Made by a program: the position numbers and the translations under genes. DNA of 24,150 nt from a virus. Below the pieces are notes generated by a model, which saw nothing but the letters and a program-made list of their open reading frames with translations, made no database searches and was not told the origin of the DNA. The stretch spans positions 1-24,150 of IMG/VR virus record IMGVR_UViG_3300033993_001373. One strand, 5' to 3'. Positions 1 to 5,089 of the stretch are shown here, one piece after another (the stretch's first letter is position 1; each line of letters starts with the position of its first letter).

Positions 1-32
1 ACGAACGCCAGGCGATTTACGACACACTCTAA
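1..32 (+). CDS. C-terminal tail of an upstream gene (partial)
   Basis: Frame 3 reads ERQAIYDTL followed by a TAA stop at 30-32, with no start in the window. The residues look like a normal protein end, and a strong inverted repeat follows the stop directly, as expected at a gene end. Only nine codons are visible, so no function can be given, and the frame could be open by chance. Confidence 0.35.
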   Translation, partial: ERQAIYDTL

Positions 33-33
33 A

Positions 34-79
34 ACCGCCGTAGAGGGGTGCTGGACGCGTTCTAGCACCCCTAGGCGGT
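34..79 (+). terminator. Long inverted repeat after the upstream gene
   Basis: ACCGCC at 34-39 plus AGGGGTGCT at 44-52 pair with AGCACCCCT at 64-72 and GGCGGT at 74-79, giving a long, slightly bulged hairpin. No T-run follows, so it is either a weak intrinsic terminator, an mRNA 3'-end stabiliser, or an operator. It starts two bases after a probable stop codon and ends 50 bases before the next start. Confidence 0.45.
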
Positions 80-129
80 CACCATACCAAACAGGCGCGG
101 GATGCGCCCACAAGAGAGGGAAACAGACA

Positions 130-318
130 ATGACCGGGATTGAATACGAGAACGACTTGATCAGCCGCGCTAACGCGGAAATCGACGCGTTACAGGCCGC
201 CGGCCACAAGGTGAAGGCGCGGCGTATGGCGCAAGGCGTGGAAATCGAAATCACGCGCGCCGGTTGGCAAGGGCCGGAAACGTCGTTCCTGATCATCACG
301 CCACGGGGTGACGCATGA
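130..318 (+). CDS. Small hypothetical phage protein (62 aa)
   Basis: I do not recognise this gene. The ATG at 130 is preceded by a clear Shine-Dalgarno AGAGAGGG at 113-120. The product is mixed charged and hydrophobic with no Cys and no membrane segment. An amphipathic helix is likely over residues 5-25, followed by a strand-rich half with the sequence VEIEITRAG. Its stop overlaps the next start as ATGA, so the two genes are probably translated as a pair. The reading frame is open further upstream, but no other start has a ribosome site as good. Confidence 0.7.
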   Translation: MTGIEYENDLISRANAEIDALQAAGHKVKARRMAQGVEIEITRAGWQGPETSFLIITPRGDA

Positions 319-518
319 CATACCGGGAAGCCGACATCATGCATGAAGATGGGTCCTATTGGGTCCTGAAAGTCCCGACGGGCTTAGAAGTCTATCGCGC
401 CGGCGCAACGCATTCGACACGGTGCGCGCAAATCGGTTTCGCCAGTGAACCGGCTAAGGCGATGGAATACGCCTTGCGCGAGATTGAACGCCGCAAGGCA
501 AAAGACGCCGCAATCTAA
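315..518 (+). CDS. Small hypothetical phage protein (67 aa)
   Basis: I do not recognise this gene. It begins inside the stop codon of the preceding gene (ATGA at 315-318), the usual sign of translational coupling. The N-terminal half looks strand-rich (SYWVLKVPTGLEVYRAG). The C-terminal third looks like one basic helix (AMEYALREIERRKAKD, about residues 48-64). There is no membrane segment or Cys cluster. A strong terminator follows 26 bases after the stop, so this is the last gene of its transcript. Confidence 0.7.
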   Translation: MTYREADIMHEDGSYWVLKVPTGLEVYRAGATHSTRCAQIGFASEPAKAMEYALREIERRKAKDAAI

Positions 519-873
519 CCCTGGCGCAAACCCCCAAAAACAGACGCCGCGCGAAGCAATTTGCGCGGCGTTTTTCGACGCTTTTTCGGGGCTAAAATAG
601 TCACATTGTCATATTGTCATGGTCCGAAAAGTTGACTAGCCCTCGTCGTCTAGCCCCCCTATACCCTATTATTAGAAGTTTAGTAGAACTTGATAGAGAA
701 TGACAATTTGACAATGAAAGCCCCCCAAACCGCCGCCGCGCAGGCATTTGCGCGATTGTCACGCACCCCGAAAACCCCTACCTAAATGACTACCCAGAAA
801 ACCTAACTTTAGAACAGACAGCGAACGATCCTCGCCACAATCCCGCCTTATTGTCATCCACGCCCTTTTCCCG
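519..873. other. Non-coding control region, AT-richer than its surroundings
   Basis: No convincing gene lies here. After the terminator, the stretch of roughly 590-720 is clearly richer in A and T than the rest of the window and carries repeated ATTGTCAT elements. A possible promoter (TTGACT at 632-637) lies within it. A 23-codon frame at 714-785 has no ribosome site and I do not call it. The region could hold the early operator or a replication origin. The second idea rests only on AT content, on repeats, and on the sliding-clamp gene about 1.2 kb downstream. Confidence 0.5.
544..575 (+). terminator. Intrinsic terminator with GNRA-type loop
   Basis: ACGCCGCGC at 544-552 pairs perfectly with GCGCGGCGT at 563-571. 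Further A-T and G-T pairs close the loop down to GCAA at 556-559, a GNRA tetraloop. Five T follow at 571-575. It ends the two-gene unit 130-518. Confidence 0.85.
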
Positions 874-885
874 ATGACAATGTCA
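605..885. promoter_or_regulatory. Cluster of TTGTCAT / ATGACAA operator-like elements
   Basis: ATTGTCAT occurs in tandem at 605-612 and 613-620, and again at 850-857. Its reverse complement ATGACAAT occurs at 700-707 and 874-881, with near copies at 709-715 (TGACAAT) and 755-761 (ATTGTCA). TGACAATGTCA at 875-885 is a perfect inverted repeat. Seven copies of a seven- or eight-base word within 280 bases of mostly non-coding DNA suggest binding sites for a repressor or an origin-binding protein. The same core recurs in the -35 of the promoter at 1131. The binding protein is not identified; the HTH protein at 2925 is one candidate. Confidence 0.5.
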
Positions 886-1134
886 GCACACGGACGAAAA
901 ACGATGCCAAACGATGCCGCCCTGATCCGCGCCGCGCGCGCCGCGATCGGCACACGCGCGAAGGAGCGCGCGAAGGCCGAAAGCAACGCCAAAACCGCCA
1001 AGCCTGACGACAGCTCCGACGTCCCCGCCGCGCGCGTCTCGCGCGCCCTGGCCCGCAAGCGCGCCGACGCCTATGCGGCGTTCGTCGTCGCGACCGCGAA
1101 GGCCGCGACCGCCGCCAGACGCAAGGGGGGTTGA
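874..1134 (+). CDS. Basic Ala/Arg/Lys-rich hypothetical protein (86 aa)
   Basis: I do not recognise this gene. The product is almost entirely Ala, Arg and Lys with few large hydrophobics, and looks highly helical and strongly basic, like small DNA- or RNA-binding phage proteins. A plain nucleic-acid-binding role is inference from charge alone. The start is uncertain. ATG at 874 lies inside one of the TGACAA elements, and a second ATG at 904 (MPNDAALIR) is equally possible; neither has a good Shine-Dalgarno. Third codon positions are very GC-rich in this frame, which supports coding on this strand. The stop TGA at 1132-1134 is part of the -35 hexamer of the next promoter. Confidence 0.55.
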   Translation: MTMSAHGRKTMPNDAALIRAARAAIGTRAKERAKAESNAKTAKPDDSSDVPAARVSRALARKRADAYAAFVVATAKAATAARRKGG

Positions 1135-1173
1135 CACCTATGTCAAATGTGCTAGGTTAGCGTCACCAATCAC
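1131..1173 (+). promoter_or_regulatory. Promoter P1 with palindromic -35 and CCAATCAC leader
   Basis: TTGACA at 1131-1136, 14 bases, then GCTAGGTT at 1151-1158 fits the Caulobacter-type housekeeping promoter (TTGACGS, 10-14, GCTANAWC). The -35 is half of a perfect inverted repeat, TTGACA-CCTA-TGTCAA (1131-1146), so a repressor could cover the polymerase site. CCAATCAC at 1166-1173 lies about where the transcript should begin. The upstream gene's stop codon is embedded in the -35. Confidence 0.7.
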
Positions 1174-1190
1174 ACCTTAAGGCCAATCAA

Positions 1191-1397
1191 ATGCGCTCCA
1201 CTCACCCCCGGTTTTTCAAAACACCAGAAGGCCGCTCGGTCTCAATCCGGCAAATGGCCGGCGCGCTCCGCGCGATCCGCGCCAACCCCGACGCGGACTA
1301 TCCCGGCTGGAATTGGTTTCCGACGCCTGGCCATTTCATCCTGCGCGAGTTCCGGCGCGGCCTTAACGACCGCATCAACCTTCGCGCCGGCGCTTGA
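1191..1397 (+). CDS. Small hypothetical phage protein (68 aa)
   Basis: I do not recognise a named family. The ATG at 1191 is preceded by TTAAGG at 1177-1182 and lies 33 bases after the P1 -10 element, so it is the first gene on that transcript. The sequence has many aromatic and Arg residues: the stretch YPGWNWFPTPGHFILREFRRG (about residues 38-58) looks like a compact folded core. There are no Cys, membrane segments or repeats. The stop TGA at 1395-1397 is embedded in the -35 of promoter P2, the same arrangement as at P1. Similar small proteins are common in phage early regions, but I cannot assign a role. Confidence 0.7.
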   Translation: MRSTHPRFFKTPEGRSVSIRQMAGALRAIRANPDADYPGWNWFPTPGHFILREFRRGLNDRINLRAGA

Positions 1398-1440
1398 CAC
1401 CCCTAGCAATACTGCTAACGTCACCGCTCTAACCAATCAC
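1394..1440 (+). promoter_or_regulatory. Promoter P2 with CCAATCAC leader
   Basis: TTGACA at 1394-1399, 14 bases, then GCTAACGT at 1414-1421 has the same layout as P1. CCAATCAC at 1433-1440 follows, then AAAGG as ribosome site before the ATG at 1458. The stop codon of the preceding gene is inside the -35 hexamer. Confidence 0.7.
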
Positions 1441-1457
1441 ACACAAAGGCTCACACC

Positions 1458-1850
1458 ATGCGACAGGCCATCACCACAGACGACATCATCGACGTGCGCG
1501 ACATCATCGCGCGCGTTGAGGCTCTTGAGACAAACGACGGCATTGAAGACGCGATAGCCGCGCTCACCGAAAGCGAAGACGCAAGCGAGCTTGTGGCCCT
1601 CCGTACCCTGCTGGACGAACTCAACGGCGCGGGCGGTGACGAACAGTGGCGCGGCGACTGGTATCCGGTGACGCTGATCCGTGACGACTATTTCCGCACC
1701 TACGCGCAAGAGCTGGCGGAAGAATGTGACTTGATCGACGACAACGCCACTTGGCCCGCCCGGTGCATCGACTGGAATCAGGCCGCGCGCGAGCTGCGTA
1801 TGGACTACACGTCCGTCACCTACGCCGGCGTCACCTACTGGACACGCTGA
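1458..1850 (+). CDS. Conserved phage/plasmid-type acidic hypothetical protein (130 aa)
   Basis: The C-terminal half, roughly residues 60-130, has a pattern I associate with small proteins of phages and plasmids: a Y-P-V-T-L-I-x-D-x-Y-F opening, then Y-A-Q-E-L-A-E-E, W-P, C-I-D-W and a closing Y-T-S-V-x-Y-x-G-V-x-Y-W. The biochemical role of that family is not known to me. The N-terminal 55 residues are helical and acidic (TDDIIDVRDIIARVEALE). The protein is strongly acidic overall, so a DNA-mimic or antirestriction role is conceivable, but I have no motif for it. The start has AAAGG nine bases upstream, downstream of promoter P2. A CCCGCCA/TGGCGGG hairpin with a short T-run follows the stop. 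Confidence 0.75.
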   Translation: MRQAITTDDIIDVRDIIARVEALETNDGIEDAIAALTESEDASELVALRTLLDELNGAGGDEQWRGDWYPVTLIRDDYFRTYAQELAEECDLIDDNATWPARCIDWNQAARELRMDYTSVTYAGVTYWTR

Positions 1851-1862
1851 CGCGCCCTCTCT

Positions 1863-1890
1863 CCCGCCATGCCTCGCGCGTGGCGGGTTT
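1863..1890 (+). terminator. Hairpin terminator
   Basis: CCCGCCA at 1863-1869 pairs with TGGCGGG at 1881-1887, with an 11-base loop and TTT after it. It lies 12 bases after the stop of the P2 gene. The short T-run makes it a modest terminator, and its T-run overlaps a TTGACG that could start the next transcript. Confidence 0.55.
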
Positions 1891-1923
1891 GACGGCCTGT
1901 TAGTGCCGACTGCAACCGATCAC
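1889..1923 (+). promoter_or_regulatory. Possible promoter and CCGATCAC leader before the clamp gene
   Basis: TTGACG at 1889-1894 is followed after 14 bases by ACTGCAAC (1909-1916), which matches six of eight positions of GCTANAWC. CCGATCAC at 1916-1923, one base off the CCAATCAC of the other leaders, runs into AAAGGA and then the ATG at 1937. Unlike P1-P3, the leader word here begins right at the end of the -10, so the promoter part is less certain than the leader part. Confidence 0.35.
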
Positions 1924-1936
1924 AAAGGAACTGACC

Positions 1937-2545
1937 ATGATCCAGATTAACGCCAACCTGTTCGCCCGCGTCGCCGTCGCGCAATCGACCGAAGCCGTCC
2001 GCTACTATCTCCAAGGCGTCTGCATCCAGCCCGCCGGCGCGACCGGCAAGGGCGTCACGCTCGTCGCCACGGACGGCCATATGCTTATCGCGGGCAATGA
2101 CCCGAAAGCCGACGCGGCCTCGCTCCTGCCGTCGGGTGGCATCATCGTCAACCTGGGCAAAGACGGCCTGAAAGCCGCGCGCAAGGGCGGGACCGTCACG
2201 ATCGACCCGGTGACGGGCGAGGCATCGGTGCAAAGCTCCGTCGATCAAGCTACAATCTGGCGCTCCGCCGCCTCAACCCTGATCGACGGAAACTATCCCG
2301 ACTGGCGCCGCATCCTGCCGCAAGGCGACATGGTGGCGACCGGTGCGGCGTTTGACGTCAAGCTCCTCTCGCGGCTTGGCGATGCGCTCACCGACTGGAG
2401 CAAGACAGCTCATGGCCTCGTTATGCGCGGCGCGGACGACGCCAGCCCGCATATCATCGCGTGCGGCAGCCCCGACGCCGCCATCTTCGCCGTCTGCATG
2501 CCGATCCGCGTCACCCCGACCGTCGGCCTGCCCACCTGGCTGTAG
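1937..2545 (+). CDS. Sliding-clamp-like protein (bacterial beta-clamp domains 2-3)
   Basis: Likely a phage processivity clamp that tethers a DNA polymerase to DNA. Recognisable beta-clamp (DnaN) landmarks occur in order: VRYYLQGVCI at residues 21-30, TLVATDGHMLIAG at 41-53, LIDGNYPDWRRILP at 115-128 and AVCMPIRV near the C-terminus (185-192). In E. coli DnaN these correspond to the start of domain 2, the domain 2/3 border and the C-terminal MPMRL. The protein therefore matches domains 2 and 3, and domain 1 is absent: 202 aa against about 366. A two-domain clamp would need a trimer to close a ring, as PCNA does. The start has AAAGGA seven bases upstream. Its likely client is the phage family A polymerase at 8831-10819, which is inference. 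Confidence 0.8.
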   Translation: MIQINANLFARVAVAQSTEAVRYYLQGVCIQPAGATGKGVTLVATDGHMLIAGNDPKADAASLLPSGGIIVNLGKDGLKAARKGGTVTIDPVTGEASVQSSVDQATIWRSAASTLIDGNYPDWRRILPQGDMVATGAAFDVKLLSRLGDALTDWSKTAHGLVMRGADDASPHIIACGSPDAAIFAVCMPIRVTPTVGLPTWL

Positions 2546-2557
2546 CCTTCCCGCTTA

Positions 2558-2583
2558 CCCGCCAGCCGTTGAGGGCTGGCGGG
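2558..2583 (+). terminator. Hairpin after the clamp gene
   Basis: CCCGCCAGCC at 2558-2567 pairs perfectly with GGCTGGCGGG at 2574-2583 around a six-base loop, 12 bases after the stop. There is no T-run, so it may stabilise the mRNA end or attenuate transcription rather than terminate fully. Confidence 0.5.
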
Positions 2584-2631
2584 CTTGCCGGACGGCTATC
2601 CCCTCCGACCACCACAAAGGACACCACCCCG

Positions 2632-2928
2632 ATGAAACTGATCCTCGACACCCTGGAGCGCGCGCGGCTCGCGGCCTCGCCGTCCGACGCTATCGCCCTG
2701 GCCGACGCGATCGCCGCGCTGGACACGCTCGCCGACGCCATGGATGACCATGGCTACACGCTGGACGACGCGCCGGCGGCACTGAACGATCTGGCCCTGA
2801 TCCGCGCGCACGTCGCGGCGCAACCGTTCGAGACGACGGACATGGACGACGGGACGACCCTAGTCGAGAGCCTGACGCCTGACGCCTTCCCGCACTGGCT
2901 GGCCACTCTCGAAAGCCTCGCGCAATGA
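2632..2928 (+). CDS. Acidic helical hypothetical protein (98 aa)
   Basis: I do not recognise this gene. The frame is open further upstream, but the ATG at 2632 is chosen because AAAGGA lies ten bases before it and the preceding bases form the terminator hairpin of the clamp gene. The product is rich in Ala, Asp and Leu, with regular helices (LERARLAASPSDAIALADAI; DTLADAMDDHGYTL). It is strongly acidic with no Cys and no membrane segment. It overlaps the next gene by ATGA at 2925-2928, so it is probably translated together with the HTH protein. An acidic small partner next to an HTH protein is compatible with an anti-repressor, but that is speculation. Confidence 0.7.
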   Translation: MKLILDTLERARLAASPSDAIALADAIAALDTLADAMDDHGYTLDDAPAALNDLALIRAHVAAQPFETTDMDDGTTLVESLTPDAFPHWLATLESLAQ

Positions 2929-3143
2929 TCGTCGCACGGTTCAAAGCCGCCACCGGCATGAGTGACCGCGAGCTGGCCACGCTGCTAGGCGTCGCCCGCT
3001 CGACGGTCCAGGCGGGCCTCGCAGGCAAGCTACGCCTCAAGATCCCCGACGCGACGCGCGAGGCCCTGCTGGCCGTCGTCACCGACCGGCAAGCCGCCCT
3101 CGCGCAGCTCGCGCACGACTTGACACCCCGGCAAGATTGCTAG
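2925..3143 (+). CDS. Small helix-turn-helix protein, probable DNA-binding regulator
   Basis: A 72-aa protein with a typical helix-turn-helix at about residues 13-33 (SDRELATLLGVARSTVQAGL): a helix ending in LLGV, a turn, then a recognition helix with RSTVQ. This is the Cro/CI-type or resolvase-type pattern, and the short length suits a phage regulator. It starts within the stop of the preceding gene. Its last codons contain the promoter P3: the -35 TTGACA is at 3120-3125, and the stop TAG is part of the -10. The protein could therefore bind and control its own downstream promoter, or the TTGTCAT elements at 605-885. Both are inference from position. Confidence 0.7.
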   Translation: MIVARFKAATGMSDRELATLLGVARSTVQAGLAGKLRLKIPDATREALLAVVTDRQAALAQLAHDLTPRQDC

Positions 3144-3163
3144 ACCTTGCCTCAACCAATCAC
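3120..3163 (+). promoter_or_regulatory. Promoter P3 inside the end of the HTH gene
   Basis: TTGACA at 3120-3125, 13 bases, then GCTAGACC at 3139-3146 matches seven of eight positions of the Caulobacter-type GCTANAWC. CCAATCAC at 3156-3163 follows, then GAAGGAA as the ribosome site for the ATG at 3179. It probably drives the long run of small genes 3179-6477. Confidence 0.7.
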
Positions 3164-3178
3164 GAAGGAAACAAGACA

Positions 3179-3523
3179 ATGAGAGACCCGAGAGACTGCC
3201 ACGGCGGCGAGTGCGCCGGCTGCGGAGGTTGGTTCCGCGACGAAGACGACCTGAACGACGCCATGCTCTGCGAGTGCTGCGAGGCCGACGCCCTGCGCAC
3301 CACCTATGACGACGCCCTGGAGGCATATCAGGACGCAGACGACGCCGTGGCGGTCGCACAGGCCGACGTGACCGACCAGCCCCGGCTGGCACAGCTCACG
3401 GTCCTGGTGCCGCTCTATGAGGACCTGTTGACCGCTCACGCCGCCATGGAGGCCGCACGCGCCGCCCTGCCGCGCCGTGACTGGCTGGCGGTCGCCGGCG
3501 ACATCGTGGGGGCGGGCCGATGA
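3179..3523 (+). CDS. Cys-rich putative zinc-binding small protein (114 aa)
   Basis: I do not recognise a named family. The ATG at 3179 is chosen over an earlier in-frame start because GAAGGAA (3164-3170) lies eight bases before it and the earlier codons overlap promoter P3. Six Cys cluster at the N-terminus (C7, C12, C15, C31, C33, C34; pattern C-x4-C-x2-C then C-x-C-C), which suggests a zinc ribbon. The rest (residues 40-100) is a long acidic, Ala-rich helix, possibly coiled. It is the first gene behind P3 and overlaps the next by ATGA. Zn-ribbon plus helix proteins in phage early regions often target host proteins, but no target can be read from the sequence. Confidence 0.7.
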   Translation: MRDPRDCHGGECAGCGGWFRDEDDLNDAMLCECCEADALRTTYDDALEAYQDADDAVAVAQADVTDQPRLAQLTVLVPLYEDLLTAHAAMEAARAALPRRDWLAVAGDIVGAGR

Positions 3524-3735
3524 TCCTCAAGCCGCACCCCGTCTACGGCTTGCCGCACGCGATCGCGACCGACTACGACGGATCCACCGCGTTCGAGCGG
3601 TGCATGTCGTCCGCTACCGTGGCCATAGGCCAGCTCGAACGGCTCGACCTGGCCAGCCTCACCAAGGAACAGCGCGACCGCCTGAACGCCGCCGCCGCGC
3701 GGCTCCAAGCCGCCATCTGGGAGATGAACCAATGA
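3520..3735 (+). CDS. Small hypothetical protein (71 aa)
   Basis: I do not recognise this gene. It begins in the stop codon of the preceding gene (ATGA, 3520-3523). The N-terminal half is irregular with several His and Pro (LKPHPVYGLPHAIATDYDG). The C-terminal half is one long helix with heptad-like leucines and alanines (QLERLDLASLTKEQRDRLNA), perhaps used for dimerisation. One Cys only and no membrane segment. It overlaps the next start, so it sits in the middle of a translationally coupled chain. Confidence 0.7.
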   Translation: MILKPHPVYGLPHAIATDYDGSTAFERCMSSATVAIGQLERLDLASLTKEQRDRLNAAAARLQAAIWEMNQ

Positions 3736-3983
3736 GCACCGCCAGAGCATGGGCGTTTTACGACGCCGTTATGGAACGCGCCCGGCACGGCTGCGAGAAA
3801 TGCAGCGCGGACGAGTTCTATCCGAACGCCGAGGCGTTCGAGGAAACTGGTGAGATCCTGTGCAACGACTGCTGGGATGACGAGCAGGCGAAAACCGAGC
3901 AGGCCCGCATGCAGCGTGAGGAGGCCGACGACTTCCGCCGCGCCAATCCGCTGGAGCCGGACTACCGGAGGCTGGACCAATGA
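3732..3983 (+). CDS. Small zinc-ribbon-like protein (83 aa)
   Basis: The start at 3732 overlaps the stop of the preceding gene. An earlier in-frame start would bury the whole neighbouring gene and is not used. Two CxxC pairs, C21-x2-C24 and C44-x2-C47, are spaced 19 residues apart, the classical layout of a zinc ribbon. The C-terminal third is a highly charged helix (EQAKTEQARMQREEADDFRR). The family is not recognised. DNA, RNA or protein binding are all possible. Confidence 0.7.
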   Translation: MSTARAWAFYDAVMERARHGCEKCSADEFYPNAEAFEETGEILCNDCWDDEQAKTEQARMQREEADDFRRANPLEPDYRRLDQ

Positions 3984-4156
3984 AAGGCCCTTACTACGCC
4001 CAGTCGGCCAGCGACAAGACCGACGACTACCCGCGCTGGATGGTGTGCCGCGACGGCCTGAACGTCGGCTGGCGCGACAAGTTCGGCCCCAAGTTCGCCA
4101 GCCGCGCCGAGTGCGAGGCCGAGGCTAAACGATTGAATAAGGACACAGAGCAATGA
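3980..4156 (+). CDS. Small hypothetical protein (58 aa)
   Basis: I do not recognise this gene. The ATG at 3980 lies in the stop of the preceding gene and the TGA at 4154-4156 overlaps the next start, so both ends fit the coupled-gene pattern. The product begins MKGPYYAQSASDKTDDYPRW and contains VGWRDKFGPKFASRAECEAEAKRLN. This resembles very small phage proteins that pair a short beta hairpin with a terminal helix. One Cys near the middle and one near the end do not form a zinc motif. Confidence 0.65.
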   Translation: MKGPYYAQSASDKTDDYPRWMVCRDGLNVGWRDKFGPKFASRAECEAEAKRLNKDTEQ

Positions 4157-4350
4157 TCGACATGCAAGATCCCCGCGACCACCGCCGCGTCGCGGCCATG
4201 ACCACCGACCAGGCCAGCCACCGTGGCTGGGACTTCCGCCCCTCCGACGAGCCGCCGCTTTGGTTCAAGGCCGTGGCCGAGGTGCTGCGTCCTCGCAGCA
4301 TCATCATCCTGCTGGCCCTCGCTGGCGTTATCAGCCTGTGGTGGCTGTGA
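4153..4350 (+). CDS. Small C-terminally anchored membrane protein (65 aa)
   Basis: Residues 1-45 are polar, and residues 49-65 (SIIILLALAGVISLWWL) form one hydrophobic segment that runs to the C-terminus. The protein is probably tail-anchored in the inner membrane with the N-terminus in the cytoplasm. No signal peptide or enzyme motif. It overlaps its neighbours on both sides by 1-4 bases. It could be a membrane-targeted superinfection or lysis-timing factor, but no homology supports that. Confidence 0.65.
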   Translation: MIDMQDPRDHRRVAAMTTDQASHRGWDFRPSDEPPLWFKAVAEVLRPRSIIILLALAGVISLWWL

Positions 4351-4616
4351 TGGAGGCCGACGAACTCCCCGCTGATATGGAGGCGGTTGTCGCGCGGCTG
4401 TCTGACCCGCACCACGACCTCGGTTTTGATTACGAAGGGCAGCTTGTAGATCGTAAAGACCTCCGCGACCTCCTGAAAGCATACCAAGAGCAGCGCCGGG
4501 CTTTGGAGCGGATTGCGATTACGACGCTGCGTGATGATGGTGGGGCGCTGCATCGCCTTGGCCAAGTGGCAGCGGCAGCCCGAGCCGCCCTCAACCAGAA
4601 AGGTGATGAACGATGA
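4350..4616 (+). CDS. Hypothetical acidic helical protein (88 aa)
   Basis: I do not recognise this gene. The TGATG overlap at 4348-4352 fixes the start. After an acidic N-terminus (MEADELPADMEAVVARL), residues 38-80 look helical with coiled-coil character (DLRDLLKAYQEQRRALERI; LHRLGQVAAAARAALNQK). This looks like phage proteins with an 'E-x-x-R-x-A-L-E-R-I' helix, whose role is not known to me. From here to about 5830 the codons are visibly less GC-rich than in the genes before and after, hinting at a separately acquired block. Confidence 0.65.
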   Translation: MEADELPADMEAVVARLSDPHHDLGFDYEGQLVDRKDLRDLLKAYQEQRRALERIAITTLRDDGGALHRLGQVAAAARAALNQKGDER

Positions 4617-5089
4617 GCGAGAAACTGTTGCCTTGTCCCTTCTGTGGGGGTGGGAACCTACGGGTAGGAGGTGACGACAAATGGGTCGGCGCTGTCTGTC
4701 TGTCGTGTGGGGCGGTCGGCCCCGATCAATACGGGTCCAGCAACGACTGGAACCGCCGCACCCCTGCACCAGAGGGGAAGGCTTGGCGGACGGTTCCGGT
4801 TGAGCCGACCGAGGCAATGTTGGTGAATGGCCGCGAGGCGCTGATGCCTCTCGTCCGGTTGGACAGTTACGGGCCGCTCATCGGCATCTGGAAAGACATG
4901 CTCGCAGCATCCCCTGTCGTTCCGGTAGGGGTGAGCAGGGAGGAGATTGCGAAGACGCTGTTTGAGCGTCATTGGTCTGTTGTCTCGGGTTCGCCAAAAT
5001 GGCCCGGCGACGATGACGGCTCGTATTGGCTTTGGCTGACCGACGCCATCATCGCAGCCCTTCGCCCTACCGATACAGGGAGGGAGTGA
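4613..5089 (+). CDS. Lar-like zinc-finger protein with C-terminal extension (158 aa)
   Basis: The N-terminus carries the pattern of Lar-type (restriction alleviation) proteins: LLPCPFCGG at residues 5-13, a second Cys pair C29-x2-C32, then NDWNRR at 44-49. Lar of the Rac prophage modulates type I restriction and is only about 60 aa. Here a further 100 residues follow (W-R-T-V-P-V-E-P-T-E-A-M, then ASPVVPVGVSREEI, and a Trp-rich tail DGSYWLWLTDAIIAAL). I have seen that arrangement in phage hypothetical proteins of unknown function. An antirestriction role is therefore possible, not shown. It overlaps the previous and next genes as ATGA and TGATG. Confidence 0.65.
   Translation: MSEKLLPCPFCGGGNLRVGGDDKWVGAVCLSCGAVGPDQYGSSNDWNRRTPAPEGKAWRTVPVEPTEAMLVNGREALMPLVRLDSYGPLIGIWKDMLAASPVVPVGVSREEIAKTLFERHWSVVSGSPKWPGDDDGSYWLWLTDAIIAALRPTDTGRE

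Noticed and set aside
714-785. 23-codon frame MKAPQTAAAQ in the control region
   Set aside because: No Shine-Dalgarno, starts inside an operator-like repeat and ends at a chance stop; too short to support.
759-1137. Open frames on the - strand over the basic 86-aa gene
   Set aside because: Arg/Gly-rich shadows without ribosome sites; codon positions favour the + strand frame.
1458-1850. Antirestriction (ArdA-type) assignment for the acidic 130-aa protein
   Set aside because: Acidic composition fits a DNA mimic, but I see no ArdA signature, so it stays hypothetical.
2585-2605. TTGCCG plus GGCTATCC as a promoter before 2632
   Set aside because: The two elements are only about four bases apart, far below the 10-14 base spacing of the other promoters.
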